From positions 496,001-560,000 of the forward strand of contig JAZKJF010000003.1 in NCBI GenBank assembly GCA_040384465.1: a stretch of 64,000 bases of DNA, in the 5' to 3' direction. The stretch is from UBA5078 sp040384465 (GTDB lineage: Bacteria; Pseudomonadota; Gammaproteobacteria; Pseudomonadales; Pseudohongiellaceae). Of this stretch, positions 16,447-25,596 are shown one piece after another. Made by a program: the position numbers and the translations under genes. The notes beneath the pieces were generated by a model. That model had not been told where the DNA came from. It searched no databases and saw only the letters and a list, made by a program, of their open reading frames with translations. Every line of letters starts with the position of its first letter. The stretch's first letter is position 1.

Positions 16447-18513
16447 ATGAAAAAAATCATCAAGCTGCTTTTACTGACACTGACGGGCGCGGTTGTGCTG
16501 GTCGGTGTAAGTGTCACGTTGATTTTTCTGCTGATCGATCCCGTCCGCTACAAACCCACACTGGAATCAGTGTTCGCCCAACAAACCGGGCTGCAGCTTA
16601 ACATCGCGGGGGAGATTGACTGGACCTTTAGACCTGTGTTCGGTCTCAGTATTTTTGATCTGCGCCTGCGCAATCCGGGTGCTCGTCAGGAACTTGCTTC
16701 ACTGTCCAGCATTGCCATCAAGATTGAGCCTTGGGCGCTGCTCGATGGCCGTCTGGAAATGCAGGAGTTTGTTGCCGACGGCTTGCACATCAACTGGATC
16801 GTCGATTCCAACGGCGTCAGTAATTGGCAGACCGGCGACAGTGCTGCCGCTACAGAACCCGCCGGGCAGACCTCCGCTTCGACATCTGCATCGTCTTCCG
16901 CCGATGGCACCACCGTTGCCGCTGCCGTCCAACAGATCACCGTCAGCAATGCCAGCCTGTCCGTCCAAGATGCCAGACGCGGTCTCAACACGACCTTCAG
17001 CAATATGAATCTCAGCAGCCAGAACACCAATCTGGAAAATCGCCCTTTCCCGTTCGAACTGTCTTTCAACGTGACGGATGATGTCGACGGCCAGGATGCC
17101 GAAGTTAGCCTCGCCAGCACAGCGACCATCGATCTCGCCGCTGGCAATGCCCGTTTCGATGACCTGCAGCTCAAGCTCAATCCTCTGCAACTCTCCGGCT
17201 CACTGTCCGCGCAGGACTTCCGCAACAACCTGAGCTGGAGTGGCAACCTCACCAGCAACACCTTCCCACTGACCGATTTCCTGGATTTGTACGTGCGCTC
17301 TGCCGCCGACGACAAGCTCGCCATGCCCGGGGATTACAGTGCCGACAGCGACCAGTTCAGCATGCGCGTCGAATTCAACGGCAACAGCCAGCAGATCAAC
17401 GTGCCGGTGCTGGCGCTGACACTCGACGAAATGCAGGCGACGGCAGATGCCACCTACACCTTGGGCTCCGACACAACACCTGCCAACCTGCGCTACAACT
17501 TGGCTGCCAATGCGCTGGATTTGAACCGTTACACGGGTTCTGCAGCTGACACCTCAACTCCGACATCGACACCCGCAGAACCAGCCCCGGCAGCAGCGAC
17601 TACCGCTACAGATAGCGCTCTGCCCATCGAATTGCTGAACAGCATGAACGTGCAAGGCAGACACAACATCGAGTCACTGTCAGTCGCCGGGCTGACTTTC
17701 ACTGGCATCAACATCAGCCTTGACGTGTTGAACGGTGCACTGCGGCTGAATGTGCCGCCCGTCGGTTTTTACGAGGGGCAGATCACCAGCACGCTGAATT
17801 TCGACACCCGTCAGTCGCCCCCCAGCCTGACCAACATCAGCTCGCTGCGTAACATCAACCTGGCGGGCCTGGCCCAGGGGCTGCCCGCAGCAGACTTTGC
17901 CGAGGGCCGCTTCAACCTGGAAGCAGTACACACCTTGCGCGGCAGCACCGTGAATGAATTGCTGAACACCGTCAACGGCACCTCCAGCTTCAGCGTCGCC
18001 GACAGCGCCATCGATGTCGGCGTGCTCAAACAGGTGCTTTCATCAATCTCCGTACTCAGCCCGGCAGGCACTGGTGACATAGCGCAGCAATGGCCGGACG
18101 TCGTACGCTTCAATACCCTGGAAGGACACCTGATCCTGGCTCAAGGGCTGGCGGCGAATCAGCAGCTCAATGTCACACTGGATAACGTCGAGGTATCTGC
18201 CAACGGCGGCATCGATCTGAACGCCAACAGCTTCAACTACGACGTTCTGCTCACAGTGTTCGGGCCACCTGCCGCGCAGACGGTGCCGGTCTCCGAACTG
18301 TACCAGGGCGTGCAGTGGCCGGTGCTGTGCAGTGCCACATTCGCCAGCGAGATCAGCCAGTACTGCGGCCCCGACTTCGGCAAGGTTCGCGATCTGTTCG
18401 TGCAGATCTCCCGCAATCAGGTGCAGCGCCGCGTACAGGACGCTGCTGGCGATCAGGTTCCGGCCGATCTGCAGGACGCCGCACGCGGACTGCTTGACCG
18501 TCTGCTGCGCTGA
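16447..18513 (+). CDS. AsmA-family protein
   Basis: 688 residues. An N-terminal membrane helix (about 10-30) is followed by the AsmA domain start (LESVFAQQTGLQLNIAGEIDW, then FDLRLRN and IKIEPWALLDGRLEMQEFVADGLHINW). A Ser/Thr/Ala-rich low-complexity segment is at about 135-155 and another at about 365-390. The C-terminal part (TSSFSVADSAIDVGVLKQVL, then FNYDVLLTVFG) is the AsmA_2-type repeat region. AsmA proteins span the periplasm and are linked to phospholipid transport to the outer membrane. It sits 17 bases upstream of mutY, as in several Pseudomonas-like genomes. Confidence 0.9.
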   Translation: MKKIIKLLLLTLTGAVVLVGVSVTLIFLLIDPVRYKPTLESVFAQQTGLQLNIAGEIDWTFRPVFGLSIFDLRLRNPGARQELASLSSIAIKIEPWALLDGRLEMQEFVADGLHINWIVDSNGVSNWQTGDSAAATEPAGQTSASTSASSSADGTTVAAAVQQITVSNASLSVQDARRGLNTTFSNMNLSSQNTNLENRPFPFELSFNVTDDVDGQDAEVSLASTATIDLAAGNARFDDLQLKLNPLQLSGSLSAQDFRNNLSWSGNLTSNTFPLTDFLDLYVRSAADDKLAMPGDYSADSDQFSMRVEFNGNSQQINVPVLALTLDEMQATADATYTLGSDTTPANLRYNLAANALDLNRYTGSAADTSTPTSTPAEPAPAAATTATDSALPIELLNSMNVQGRHNIESLSVAGLTFTGINISLDVLNGALRLNVPPVGFYEGQITSTLNFDTRQSPPSLTNISSLRNINLAGLAQGLPAADFAEGRFNLEAVHTLRGSTVNELLNTVNGTSSFSVADSAIDVGVLKQVLSSISVLSPAGTGDIAQQWPDVVRFNTLEGHLILAQGLAANQQLNVTLDNVEVSANGGIDLNANSFNYDVLLTVFGPPAAQTVPVSELYQGVQWPVLCSATFASEISQYCGPDFGKVRDLFVQISRNQVQRRVQDAAGDQVPADLQDAARGLLDRLLR

Positions 18514-18530
18514 GAACCAGTCATCCTCCT

Positions 18531-19598
18531 ATGCCGACAATCGACTCACGTGCGACCTTCGCCAACGCTGTGCTGCAGTGGTTCGCCCACAGCGGGCGGC
18601 ATCATCTGCCCTGGCAGGAAAACCCGACGCCGTATCGCGTCTGGGTGTCCGAGATCATGCTGCAGCAAACGCAGGTCAGCACCGTCATCCCCTATTTCCT
18701 GAATTTCATGCGCCATTATCCGGATGTGCATCGCCTCGCTGCGGCACCACTGGACGAGGTACTGCACCTGTGGACCGGGCTTGGCTACTACGCCAGAGCC
18801 CGCAACCTGCATAGAAGCGCCAACATCGTCAGCACCACCATGGCAGGCGAATTTCCCCGCAGTGTCGGCGCACTCTGCGAGTTGCCCGGCATAGGCCGCT
18901 CCACTGCCGGAGCCATTCTGTCGCTGGGGGCCGGTATTCGAGCCCCGATCCTCGACGGCAATGTGAAACGGGTCCTGTGCCGCTACCATGCTGTTCCTGG
19001 CTGGCCCGATCTTCCTGCTGTGCAGAAGCAGCTCTGGGTGATCGCCGAGGACGCCACACCGACACAAGAATTCGCCGCCTACACCCAAGCCATGATGGAC
19101 TTGGGCGCCACTGTCTGCACCCGCAGCAAGCCGACCTGCCTGCTGTGCCCATTGCAGGACGACTGCAAGGCCCGCAAGGCTGAAGCCGTGAGTGAGTACC
19201 CTCACCGCAAACCCGCCAAAGCGATACCGACTCGCCACGCACACCTGCTGATGTGCCGCACGGCGTCTGGAGAGGTCCTTCTGGAGAGAAGACCGGAGAG
19301 TGGTATCTGGGGCGGCTTGTGGAGTTTTCCGGAGTTCACGGATATGGCACAGGCAGAGGAGTTCTGCCACTCCCGACTGCGTGCAGGACATCAGGCGCCG
19401 GAGTGCTGGCCCGTGGTCAAACACACCTTCAGCCACTTCCACCTGCAGATCACACCGGTCTGCGTCGACACCGCCGCACAGCCTGACGCCGTGATGGAGC
19501 CGCAGCGCTGGCTCTGGTACCCTCTGGACGAATCTGTCGCTGTGGGCCTCGCCGCCCCCGTCAAGGAATTGCTCCGGCGCTTGCGACAAACCCAATAA
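18531..19598 (+). CDS. mutY: MutY, A/G-specific adenine DNA glycosylase
   Basis: 355 residues. It removes adenine mispaired with 8-oxoguanine. Visible elements: VSEIMLQQTQVSTV with the catalytic Glu, the helix-hairpin-helix ELPGIGRSTAGAI, the catalytic Asp in LDGNVKRVLCR, the [4Fe-4S] ligands in CTRSKPTCLLCPLQDDC (C-x6-C-x2-C-x5-C), and a C-terminal NUDIX-like domain that reads 8-oxoG (HTFSHFHLQITPV). Length is normal. yggX follows after a REP pair, a conserved mutY-yggX pairing. Confidence 0.97.
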   Translation: MPTIDSRATFANAVLQWFAHSGRHHLPWQENPTPYRVWVSEIMLQQTQVSTVIPYFLNFMRHYPDVHRLAAAPLDEVLHLWTGLGYYARARNLHRSANIVSTTMAGEFPRSVGALCELPGIGRSTAGAILSLGAGIRAPILDGNVKRVLCRYHAVPGWPDLPAVQKQLWVIAEDATPTQEFAAYTQAMMDLGATVCTRSKPTCLLCPLQDDCKARKAEAVSEYPHRKPAKAIPTRHAHLLMCRTASGEVLLERRPESGIWGGLWSFPEFTDMAQAEEFCHSRLRAGHQAPECWPVVKHTFSHFHLQITPVCVDTAAQPDAVMEPQRWLWYPLDESVAVGLAAPVKELLRRLRQTQ

Positions 19599-19606
19599 AC
19601 ACCCCC

Positions 19607-19674
19607 TGTAGGAGCCAGCCCTGCTGGCGACCTGTTGTAATCCATAAACAGTCGCCAGCAGGCTGGCTCATACA
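19607..19674. repeat. REP pair (inverted), mutY-yggX gap
   Basis: Two oppositely oriented REP-like units: 19607-19631 (TGTAGGAGCCAGCC...) and 19651-19674 (its complement, with CATACA in place of CCTACA). The 19-base spacer makes a potential stem-loop between mutY and yggX. The core here is CCAGC/GCTGG; the copies at 42598-55072 have CCTGC/GCAGG. Confidence 0.9.
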
Positions 19675-19700
19675 AGCATTAAGCACCACAAGGAACCAAC

Positions 19701-19976
19701 ATGACCGCCACCGTTTTCTGCCGCAAATACCAGAAAGACCTGCCCGCTCTGGCCTCCCCGCCCTACCCCGGGCCCAAGGGCAAGGAAATCTTCGAAACCA
19801 TCTCGCGGCAGGCCTGGCAGGAATGGCAGAAGCAACAGACGATGCTGATCAACGAGAAACAACTCAGCATGATGAACGCCGACCACCGCCGCTATCTGCA
19901 GGACGAAATGGATAAATTCTTCGCCAACGAGCAGCACGACGTTGCGGAAGGCTATGTGCCCCCGGAACAGAGTTAA
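19701..19976 (+). CDS. yggX: YggX, Fe(II)-trafficking / oxidative damage protection protein
   Basis: 91 residues, full family length. The single conserved Cys near the N-terminus (MTATVFCRKYQKDL) and the blocks PPYPGPKGKEIFETIS and RRYLQDEMDKFF identify YggX, a small cytoplasmic protein linked to iron handling and protection of Fe-S clusters. It lies downstream of mutY, whose product carries an Fe-S cluster; in enterics yggX is also linked to mutY. A REP pair separates the two. Confidence 0.96.
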   Translation: MTATVFCRKYQKDLPALASPPYPGPKGKEIFETISRQAWQEWQKQQTMLINEKQLSMMNADHRRYLQDEMDKFFANEQHDVAEGYVPPEQS

Positions 19977-20010
19977 CACAAGATAGTCGAAAACGGATGG
20001 ATTCTCAGGC

Positions 20011-20040
20011 TTGACTCGGAAAGGGGTCTCCGGGTTTAAT
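20011..20040 (+). promoter_or_regulatory. Candidate sigma70 promoter of tRNA-Phe
   Basis: TTGACT (20011-20016) and TTTAAT (20035-20040) are separated by 18 bases and are followed by a G+C-rich stretch, as in stringently controlled stable-RNA promoters. The tRNA begins about 58 bases after the -10. Confidence 0.6.
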
Positions 20041-20097
20041 ACGCGCCTTGCCAAAACGGCAGCACGCGCAACACTCGTAAGACCAGCAGTCCCCCAT

Positions 20098-20173
20098 GCC
20101 CAGGTAGCTCAGTCGGTAGAGCAGAGGATTGAAAATCCTCGTGTCGGTGGTTCGATTCCGCCCCTGGGCACCA
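20098..20173 (+). tRNA. tRNA-Phe (anticodon GAA)
   Basis: A 76-base cloverleaf: acceptor stem GCCCAGG / CCTGGGC, D-arm with AGCTCAGTCGGTAGAGC, anticodon loop TTGAAAA (anticodon GAA), T-loop GGTTCGATTCC, discriminator A and encoded CCA. All stems pair. It is a single tRNA, not in an array. An A+T-rich gene follows about 140 bases downstream, but I found no repeat of the tRNA 3' end that would mark an integrated element. Confidence 0.98.
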
Positions 20174-20256
20174 TTAAAAAATCCCCACAAGCTCCTAAAA
20201 AACTTCCCCGCCATACCCACGTCTTCGCCATATACAAATGCAAATTGCGTGGCTTA

Positions 20257-20272
20257 GAATGAGCGCTCATTC
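20257..20272. promoter_or_regulatory. Perfect 16-bp palindrome, TetR-type operator candidate
   Basis: GAATGAGCGCTCATTC is a perfect palindrome 44 bases before the ATG of the DUF6445-like gene. Its form (ATGAGCGCTCAT core) matches operators bound by many TetR-family repressors. No TetR gene is in the window, so the regulator would act from elsewhere. Confidence 0.55.
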
Positions 20273-20316
20273 CGCAATCGCCTGCGGGTTATTAATCTGT
20301 TACGAGCGGTACGAGC

Positions 20317-20925
20317 ATGATTAACAGGTACATAGTAGTAGACGATTTTTATAGCAACCCAGATGAATTGGTTCGCGTTGCTTTAAAATCCCTGAAAGTA
20401 GAAGACTCACCGACTGGAAACTACGCCGGCGTAATGACCACAGACTATTTTTTGGGACCAGAGAGCAGAGAGATATTTCAAAAACTGACTCTGGAACCAT
20501 CCATAAATTCTTCAACAAATGCAAATGGACGATTGCGGTTTACGAAGGCGAACGATTCATTCAAATTCCATATACATTACGATGTGGATGTTGAAACGCG
20601 ATGGGCAGGGGTCGTATATCTTTCAAAAGATCATCCCAAGACAGACGGAACAAATTTCTGGCGACATTTGCGAACTGGTTTGGAAGTCGCACCTAAGACA
20701 CCCGAAGAATTTGCCAAATACGGGTGGAAGAATTTTCATGATTTGAAGGCCTTCCTGGAAACAGAAGGACTTGATGAATCACTGTGGGAGAAGACCTTTT
20801 CCATCCCGTACAAATACAACCGCCTGGTTTTGTTCAGGCCTTGGTTGCTGCATTCTCCAGGGCCAGCGTTCGGGGAGACACTGGAATCTTCCAGAATCGT
20901 TCAAACATTATTTCTGGGTAAGTAG
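20317..20925 (+). CDS. DUF6445-like protein (putative non-haem iron oxygenase fold)
   Basis: 202 residues with no signal peptide or membrane segment. The layout YIVVDDFYSNPDELV, then FHIHYDVDVETRWAGVVYLS, GTNFWRH, and NRLVLFRPWLLHSPGPAFG resembles the DUF6445 family, distantly like 2-oxoglutarate/Fe(II) oxygenases: HIHYD could give a His/Asp pair and LLHS the distal His. DUF6445 members often accompany tryptophan-halogenase-like genes, but none is here. The gene is clearly more A+T rich than its neighbours and lies after tRNA-Phe, so recent transfer is plausible. Its stop is 2 bases from the convergent metR stop. Catalytic function is unproven. Confidence 0.6.
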   Translation: MINRYIVVDDFYSNPDELVRVALKSLKVEDSPTGNYAGVMTTDYFLGPESREIFQKLTLEPSINSSTNANGRLRFTKANDSFKFHIHYDVDVETRWAGVVYLSKDHPKTDGTNFWRHLRTGLEVAPKTPEEFAKYGWKNFHDLKAFLETEGLDESLWEKTFSIPYKYNRLVLFRPWLLHSPGPAFGETLESSRIVQTLFLGK

Positions 20926-20927
20926 TA

Positions 20928-21821
20928 TCACCGGGGGTCTTTCGGCCCCCGCGCCAACTCCACAAACGCCCGCAAATAATCCACTTCAATGTCGGTCTCC
21001 CGCGCGCCCAGAAATATCTGCTTGGCGATGCCTTGACGCCCCAGCCGCACCGGCACGACTTCCATCCTGTCGGCATACTCCTCCACCAGCCAGCGCGGTA
21101 GCGCCGCAACACCGCGACCGCTCGCGACCATCTGCAGCATGATGTCAGTCGTCTCGATGACCTTGTGGCGTTTGGGGCTGATACCCGCAGGTTGGAGAAA
21201 TTGGTTGTAGATATCCAGTCGCTCGATCTCCACGGGATAGGTGATGAGCACCTCGCTGCCGATCTGCTCCGGCTCCACATGCGTCGCAGAGGCCAGCGCA
21301 TGCCGCCGACTGACCACCAGCACTTGCTCATAATCGAACACCGGTTCGAAGCGCAGCCCGGGCTTGTAGAGCGGGTCCGGCGTCACCAGCAGATCAATCT
21401 CGTAGCCAAACAAAGCACCGATGCCACCGAACTGAAAGCGTTGTTTGACGTCCACATCCACGTCCGGCCAGCGCGTCAGATAAGGGGCGACAATCTTGAG
21501 TAGCCATTGATAACAGGGATGGCACTCCATGCCGATCCGCAACGTGCCGCGCTCGCCTTTGGCGTACTGGCTCAGGCGTTCATCCACTTGTTCCAGTTGC
21601 GGCAGCAGACGGTTGGCGATCTCTAACAGGTAGTGGCCCGCCTGCGTCAGCCGCAGACTGCGGCCCTCACGCAACCAGATGTCGGTGCCCAACCCCTGTT
21701 CCAATTTCTTGATGGTGTGGCTCAGCGCCGACTGGGTCAGACACAGTTCGCCAGCGGCGGCAGTCAGTGAGCCCAGCCGGTCCACTTCCCGAATGATGGT
21801 GAGATGCGCTCTTTCGATCAT
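20928..21821 (-). CDS. metR: MetR, LysR-family regulator of methionine synthesis
   Basis: 297 residues. The N-terminal winged helix-turn-helix (LTAAAGELCLTQSALSHTIKKLE) is followed by a LysR substrate-binding domain; MIERAHLTIIREV and RIGMECHPCYQWLLKIV are typical of MetR, which senses homocysteine. It is divergent from metE with a 125-base shared region, the classic arrangement, and MetR in enterics activates both metE and glyA, the two genes that follow here. A G/C-rich hairpin overlaps the last codons. Confidence 0.95.
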   Translation of the reverse strand: MIERAHLTIIREVDRLGSLTAAAGELCLTQSALSHTIKKLEQGLGTDIWLREGRSLRLTQAGHYLLEIANRLLPQLEQVDERLSQYAKGERGTLRIGMECHPCYQWLLKIVAPYLTRWPDVDVDVKQRFQFGGIGALFGYEIDLLVTPDPLYKPGLRFEPVFDYEQVLVVSRRHALASATHVEPEQIGSEVLITYPVEIERLDIYNQFLQPAGISPKRHKVIETTDIMLQMVASGRGVAALPRWLVEEYADRMEVVPVRLGRQGIAKQIFLGARETDIEVDYLRAFVELARGPKDPR

Positions 21822-21851
21822 ACGTCGCTCATGAATTTATTTAATTGATTA

Positions 21852-21871
21852 GTGAAATAATGTCATTTTAC
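21852..21871. promoter_or_regulatory. Candidate MetR binding site between metR and metE
   Basis: The 20-base segment GTGAAATAATGTCATTTTAC is an imperfect palindrome in the metR-metE gap, resembling the TGAA-N5-TTCA form of MetR boxes. A second TGAA/TTCA combination occurs a few bases away (TGAATTTATTTAA at about 21830, and TTCA at 21872). Which one is bound cannot be decided by eye. Confidence 0.45.
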
Positions 21872-21946
21872 TTCATGTATTGCGATTCCTACCATAGCGC
21901 CATTCCACCCATCCCTCTGCTAAATAAACAAGAAGTGAAGGTCACT

Positions 21947-24244
21947 ATGGTCACAACACACAATCTCGGTTTTCCACGTATCGGCGCGAAGCGTGAATTG
22001 AAGTTCGCTCTGGAATCCTATTGGCAAGGCAGGTCCTCGCGAGACGAACTCAGCGCACTGGGCGCTCAACTGCGTCAGCAAAATTGGCAGCATCAGGCAG
22101 ATCTGGATCTAGCCCCGGTGGGCGACTTTTCTTTCTACGACCAGGTGCTGGACATGAGCTTCGCGCTCGACAATCTGCCCGCGCGAGCGCATGGTTTCCA
22201 CGGCGACTCTCTGGACAATTACTTCCGGGTAGCACGCGGCCGTTCTGCCGCCGTATCCGGGGAGCATGCCGCTTGCTGCGATGGCATCGCCGCCGGAGAA
22301 ATGACCAAGTGGTTCGACACTAACTACCACTACATCGTCCCGGAATTCACTGCCACGACCGAGTTCAAACTGAATGCTTCGCGACTGCTGGCACAACTGG
22401 GTGAGGCCAAAGCGCTGGGCATCAAGAGCAAGCCGGTGATCATCGGCCCCGTCACCTATCTGTGGCTGGGCAAGACCAAGGACGACACCAACAAGCTGGA
22501 TTTGCTGGAGCGCCTGCTGCCGGTTTATGCCGAATTGCTGGAGCAACTCGCCAAGCAGGGCGTTGAGTGGGTACAGATCGACGAACCGGTGCTCGTCACC
22601 GATCTCGATCTCGATGTCGAGTGGCGGCTGGCCCTGCATACGGCTTATCAATACTTCGCTGGAAGTAGAGTCAAACTGCTGTTGGCCACTTACTTCGGTC
22701 CACTGCAGGAGAATCTGCCGCTGGCCGCAGACCTGCCTGTCGCCGGGTTGCATCTGGATGCCATCAATGCCCGCGACGAGATCCCCGCGCTGCTGGACTT
22801 GGTGTCGGCGCACAAAGTGTTGTCGCTGGGCGTCATCAACGGCCGCAACATCTGGAAAAGCGACCTGACTGCCATTCTCGACTGGCTGGAGCCCGTCGCG
22901 GCGCAGCTGGGCGAACGGCTCTGGATTGCACCATCCTGCTCGCTGCTGCACGTTCCCGTAGACCTTGCCAGCGAGCAGAAGCTGGATGCCGAAACCAAGG
23001 CATCGCTGGCATTCGCGCTGCAGAAACTGGACGAGCTGCAGATTCTGGCCACTGCGTTGAACAGCGGACGATCTGCCGTCGCTGTGGAGTTGACCGCGAA
23101 TCAGGCCGACATCGCCCTGCGTCGCAACTCTCCTCGTGTGACCAATCCAGCCGTCAAAGCCGCTCTCGCCACTATCACTCCGCAGTTGGGCCAACGCCAA
23201 AACACCTACCCACTGCGTGCGAAGAAACAGGCGGCGTTACTCAATCTGCCTTTGTATCCGACAACCACCATCGGCTCCTTCCCCCAAACGGCCGAAATTC
23301 GTCAGGCCCGCAGCCGCTTCAAGGCAGGCGAACTGGACAGTGCGCACTACACCATCGCGATGCAGAACGAGATCGCCCACAGCGTGCGTGAACAGGAAGC
23401 GTTGGGACTCGATGTGTTGGTACACGGCGAGGCCGAGCGCAACGACATGGTGGAATACTTCGGTGAGCATCTGGACGGCTACGTCTTCAGTCAATTCGGT
23501 TGGGTGCAGTCCTATGGTTCGCGCTGCGTGAAGCCACCCATTCTCTATGGCGACATCAGCCGCCCGAAGGCCATCACGGTCGATTGGACCACCTACGCGC
23601 AGTCACTCACCCGCAAACCAATGAAAGGCATGCTGACTGGCCCCATCACGATCCTCAACTGGTCTTTCGTGCGCGATGATCAGCCGCGCTCAGTGTCCTG
23701 CCTGCAACTTGCTCTGGCGATTCGCGAAGAAGTGCTCGATCTGGAGCGCGCCGGTGTGCGGGTGATCCAGATCGACGAAGCCGCGCTTCGCGAAGGATTG
23801 CCACTGCGCAAATCGGAATGGCACGAGTACCTGAGCTGGGCCATTGAATCGTTCCGTATCACCGCCAATGGTGTGGCAGATGAAACGCAGATTCATACTC
23901 ACATGTGCTATTCCGAATTCAACGACATCATTGCGGCTATCGTCGACATGGATACGGACGTCATCACTATCGAAACTTCTCGTTCCGATATGGAATTGCT
24001 CGACGCCTTCGAGCACTTCAAATTCCCGACCGAGATCGGCCCCGGTGTGTACGACATTCACTCGCCGAACATTCCCACTCAGGAGCACATCGTGCAACTG
24101 ATGAGGAAGGCTGCCGAGCGCATTCCAGCGGAGCGCTTGTGGGTGAATCCCGATTGCGGATTGAAGACGCGGCAGTGGGCGGAAGTGATCCCCGCGCTGC
24201 AGAACATGGTGGCGGCTGCGAAGACTCTACGCGCCACCGCCTGA
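21947..24244 (+). CDS. metE: MetE, cobalamin-independent methionine synthase
   Basis: 765 residues from MVTTHNLGFPRIG, preceded by GAAGG; an earlier in-frame ATG would add 34 non-conserved residues. Two barrels: the N-terminal one ends near residue 420 and the catalytic one starts at YPTTTIGSFPQTAEIRQARS. Zinc ligands are visible in IHTHMCYSEF (His and Cys) and NPDCGLKTR (Cys). It transfers the methyl group of 5-methyl-tetrahydropteroyl-glutamate to homocysteine. glyA follows after 36 bases. Confidence 0.98.
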   Translation: MVTTHNLGFPRIGAKRELKFALESYWQGRSSRDELSALGAQLRQQNWQHQADLDLAPVGDFSFYDQVLDMSFALDNLPARAHGFHGDSLDNYFRVARGRSAAVSGEHAACCDGIAAGEMTKWFDTNYHYIVPEFTATTEFKLNASRLLAQLGEAKALGIKSKPVIIGPVTYLWLGKTKDDTNKLDLLERLLPVYAELLEQLAKQGVEWVQIDEPVLVTDLDLDVEWRLALHTAYQYFAGSRVKLLLATYFGPLQENLPLAADLPVAGLHLDAINARDEIPALLDLVSAHKVLSLGVINGRNIWKSDLTAILDWLEPVAAQLGERLWIAPSCSLLHVPVDLASEQKLDAETKASLAFALQKLDELQILATALNSGRSAVAVELTANQADIALRRNSPRVTNPAVKAALATITPQLGQRQNTYPLRAKKQAALLNLPLYPTTTIGSFPQTAEIRQARSRFKAGELDSAHYTIAMQNEIAHSVREQEALGLDVLVHGEAERNDMVEYFGEHLDGYVFSQFGWVQSYGSRCVKPPILYGDISRPKAITVDWTTYAQSLTRKPMKGMLTGPITILNWSFVRDDQPRSVSCLQLALAIREEVLDLERAGVRVIQIDEAALREGLPLRKSEWHEYLSWAIESFRITANGVADETQIHTHMCYSEFNDIIAAIVDMDTDVITIETSRSDMELLDAFEHFKFPTEIGPGVYDIHSPNIPTQEHIVQLMRKAAERIPAERLWVNPDCGLKTRQWAEVIPALQNMVAAAKTLRATA

Positions 24245-24280
24245 AACGGGACCCGATTTTTCATTACGAGGAGCAGCACC

Positions 24281-25528
24281 ATGTTTGAGCGCAGCCGCTA
24301 CACTATCGAGCAGATTGATCCAGAAATTCACGCCGCTATCCAGCGTGAAAATCGGCGACAGGAAGATCGCATTGAACTGATCGCCTCGGAGAACTACACC
24401 TCTCCTGCGGTGATGGCGGCGCAAGGCTCGCAACTCACCAACAAGTACGCTGAAGGCTATCCAGGCAAGCGTTACTACGGAGGGTGCGAGCACGTCGATG
24501 TTGTCGAACAGATCGCCATCGACCGGGTCAAGCAACTGTTCGGCGCCGACGCAGCCAATGTGCAAGCCAACTCCGGTTCGCAGGCCAATCAAGCGGTCTT
24601 TTTCGCTGTGCTCAACCCCGGTGACACCATCATGGGCATGAGTCTCGCCGAAGGAGGACACCTGACCCACGGTATGCCGCTGAACATGAGCGGCAAGTGG
24701 TTCAATGTCGTCAGCTATGGATTGAACGCGCGAGAAGATATCGACTATGACGCCCTTGAAAAGCTCGCAGTCGCGAAAAAACCCAAGCTGATTATCGCGG
24801 GCGCTTCAGCGTTTTCTCTGCACATCGATTTCGCACGCATCGCTCAGGTGGCGCGTTCAATCGGAGCGTACTTCATGGTCGACATGGCGCACTACGCAGG
24901 GTTGATCGCAGCGGGTGTTTATCCAAACCCGGTGCCGCATGCGGACTTCGTCACGACCACCACGCACAAGAGTCTGCGCGGTCCGCGTGGCGGTGTGATC
25001 CTGATGAAAGCGGAATACGAGAAGGCGATCAACTCGGCCATTTTCCCCGGTCTGCAAGGTGGCCCGTTGATGCATGTGATCGCGGGCAAAGCCGTCGCCT
25101 TCAAAGAGGCGCTGACACCGGAGTTCAAGAGTTATCAGCAGCAGGTGCTGCGCAATGCCACGGCACTGGCAGAGACGCTGACAGCGCATGGCCTGCGGAT
25201 AGTTTCTGGACGCACGGAAAGCCACGTCATGCTGGTGGATCTGCGGACTCGAAAAATCACGGGCAAGGAAGCAGAGAAAGTGCTCGGAGAGGCTCACCTC
25301 ACGGTGAACAAAAATGCCATTCCGAATGATCCGGAGAAGCCTTTTGTGACCTCGGGTATTCGCCTGGGTTCACCCGCGATCACGACGCGCGGATTCGGAG
25401 AAAAAGAAGCGCGACAGGTGGGTGATTTGATCGCGCAGGTGCTGGAGAATCCACATGAAGAAACGAACATCGCCCGCGTGCGCGAGCAGGTGACAATACT
25501 GACCGGACGGTTCCCGGTCTATGGCTGA
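24281..25528 (+). CDS. glyA: GlyA, serine hydroxymethyltransferase
   Basis: 415 residues. The PLP lysine is in TTTTHKSLRGPRGG; ENYTSPAVMAAQGS, GYPGKRYYGGCEHVD and FVTSGIRLGSPAITTRG are family signatures. It converts serine and tetrahydrofolate into glycine and methylene-tetrahydrofolate, the precursor of the methyl donor used by MetE, the preceding gene. GAGGAG precedes the ATG. A strong terminator follows. Confidence 0.98.
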   Translation: MFERSRYTIEQIDPEIHAAIQRENRRQEDRIELIASENYTSPAVMAAQGSQLTNKYAEGYPGKRYYGGCEHVDVVEQIAIDRVKQLFGADAANVQANSGSQANQAVFFAVLNPGDTIMGMSLAEGGHLTHGMPLNMSGKWFNVVSYGLNAREDIDYDALEKLAVAKKPKLIIAGASAFSLHIDFARIAQVARSIGAYFMVDMAHYAGLIAAGVYPNPVPHADFVTTTTHKSLRGPRGGVILMKAEYEKAINSAIFPGLQGGPLMHVIAGKAVAFKEALTPEFKSYQQQVLRNATALAETLTAHGLRIVSGRTESHVMLVDLRTRKITGKEAEKVLGEAHLTVNKNAIPNDPEKPFVTSGIRLGSPAITTRGFGEKEARQVGDLIAQVLENPHEETNIARVREQVTILTGRFPVYG

Positions 25529-25541
25529 ACGCTCTGCAAAT

Positions 25542-25568
25542 AAAAAGGGGCCACGAAGGCCCCTTTTT
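25542..25568. terminator. Bidirectional rho-independent terminator of metE-glyA
   Basis: AAAAAGGGGCC-acgaa-GGCCCCTTTTT is a perfect hairpin with a T-run on either strand. It lies between glyA and the convergent Sel1-repeat gene and can serve both. Confidence 0.92.
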
Positions 25569-25596
25569 ATTTCAATCACGAATGGTCAACGGAAAG

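Noticed and set aside
20098..20925. Integrated element with attachment sites at tRNA-Phe
   Set aside because: No integrase and no direct repeat of the tRNA 3' end were found downstream, so only a single foreign-looking gene can be claimed.
20933..20951. Terminator between the DUF6445-like gene and metR
   Set aside because: The GGGGG/CCCCC hairpin lies in the metR coding end, has a mismatch and no T-run.
22109..23200. 363-residue open frame on the minus strand
   Set aside because: Antisense to metE.
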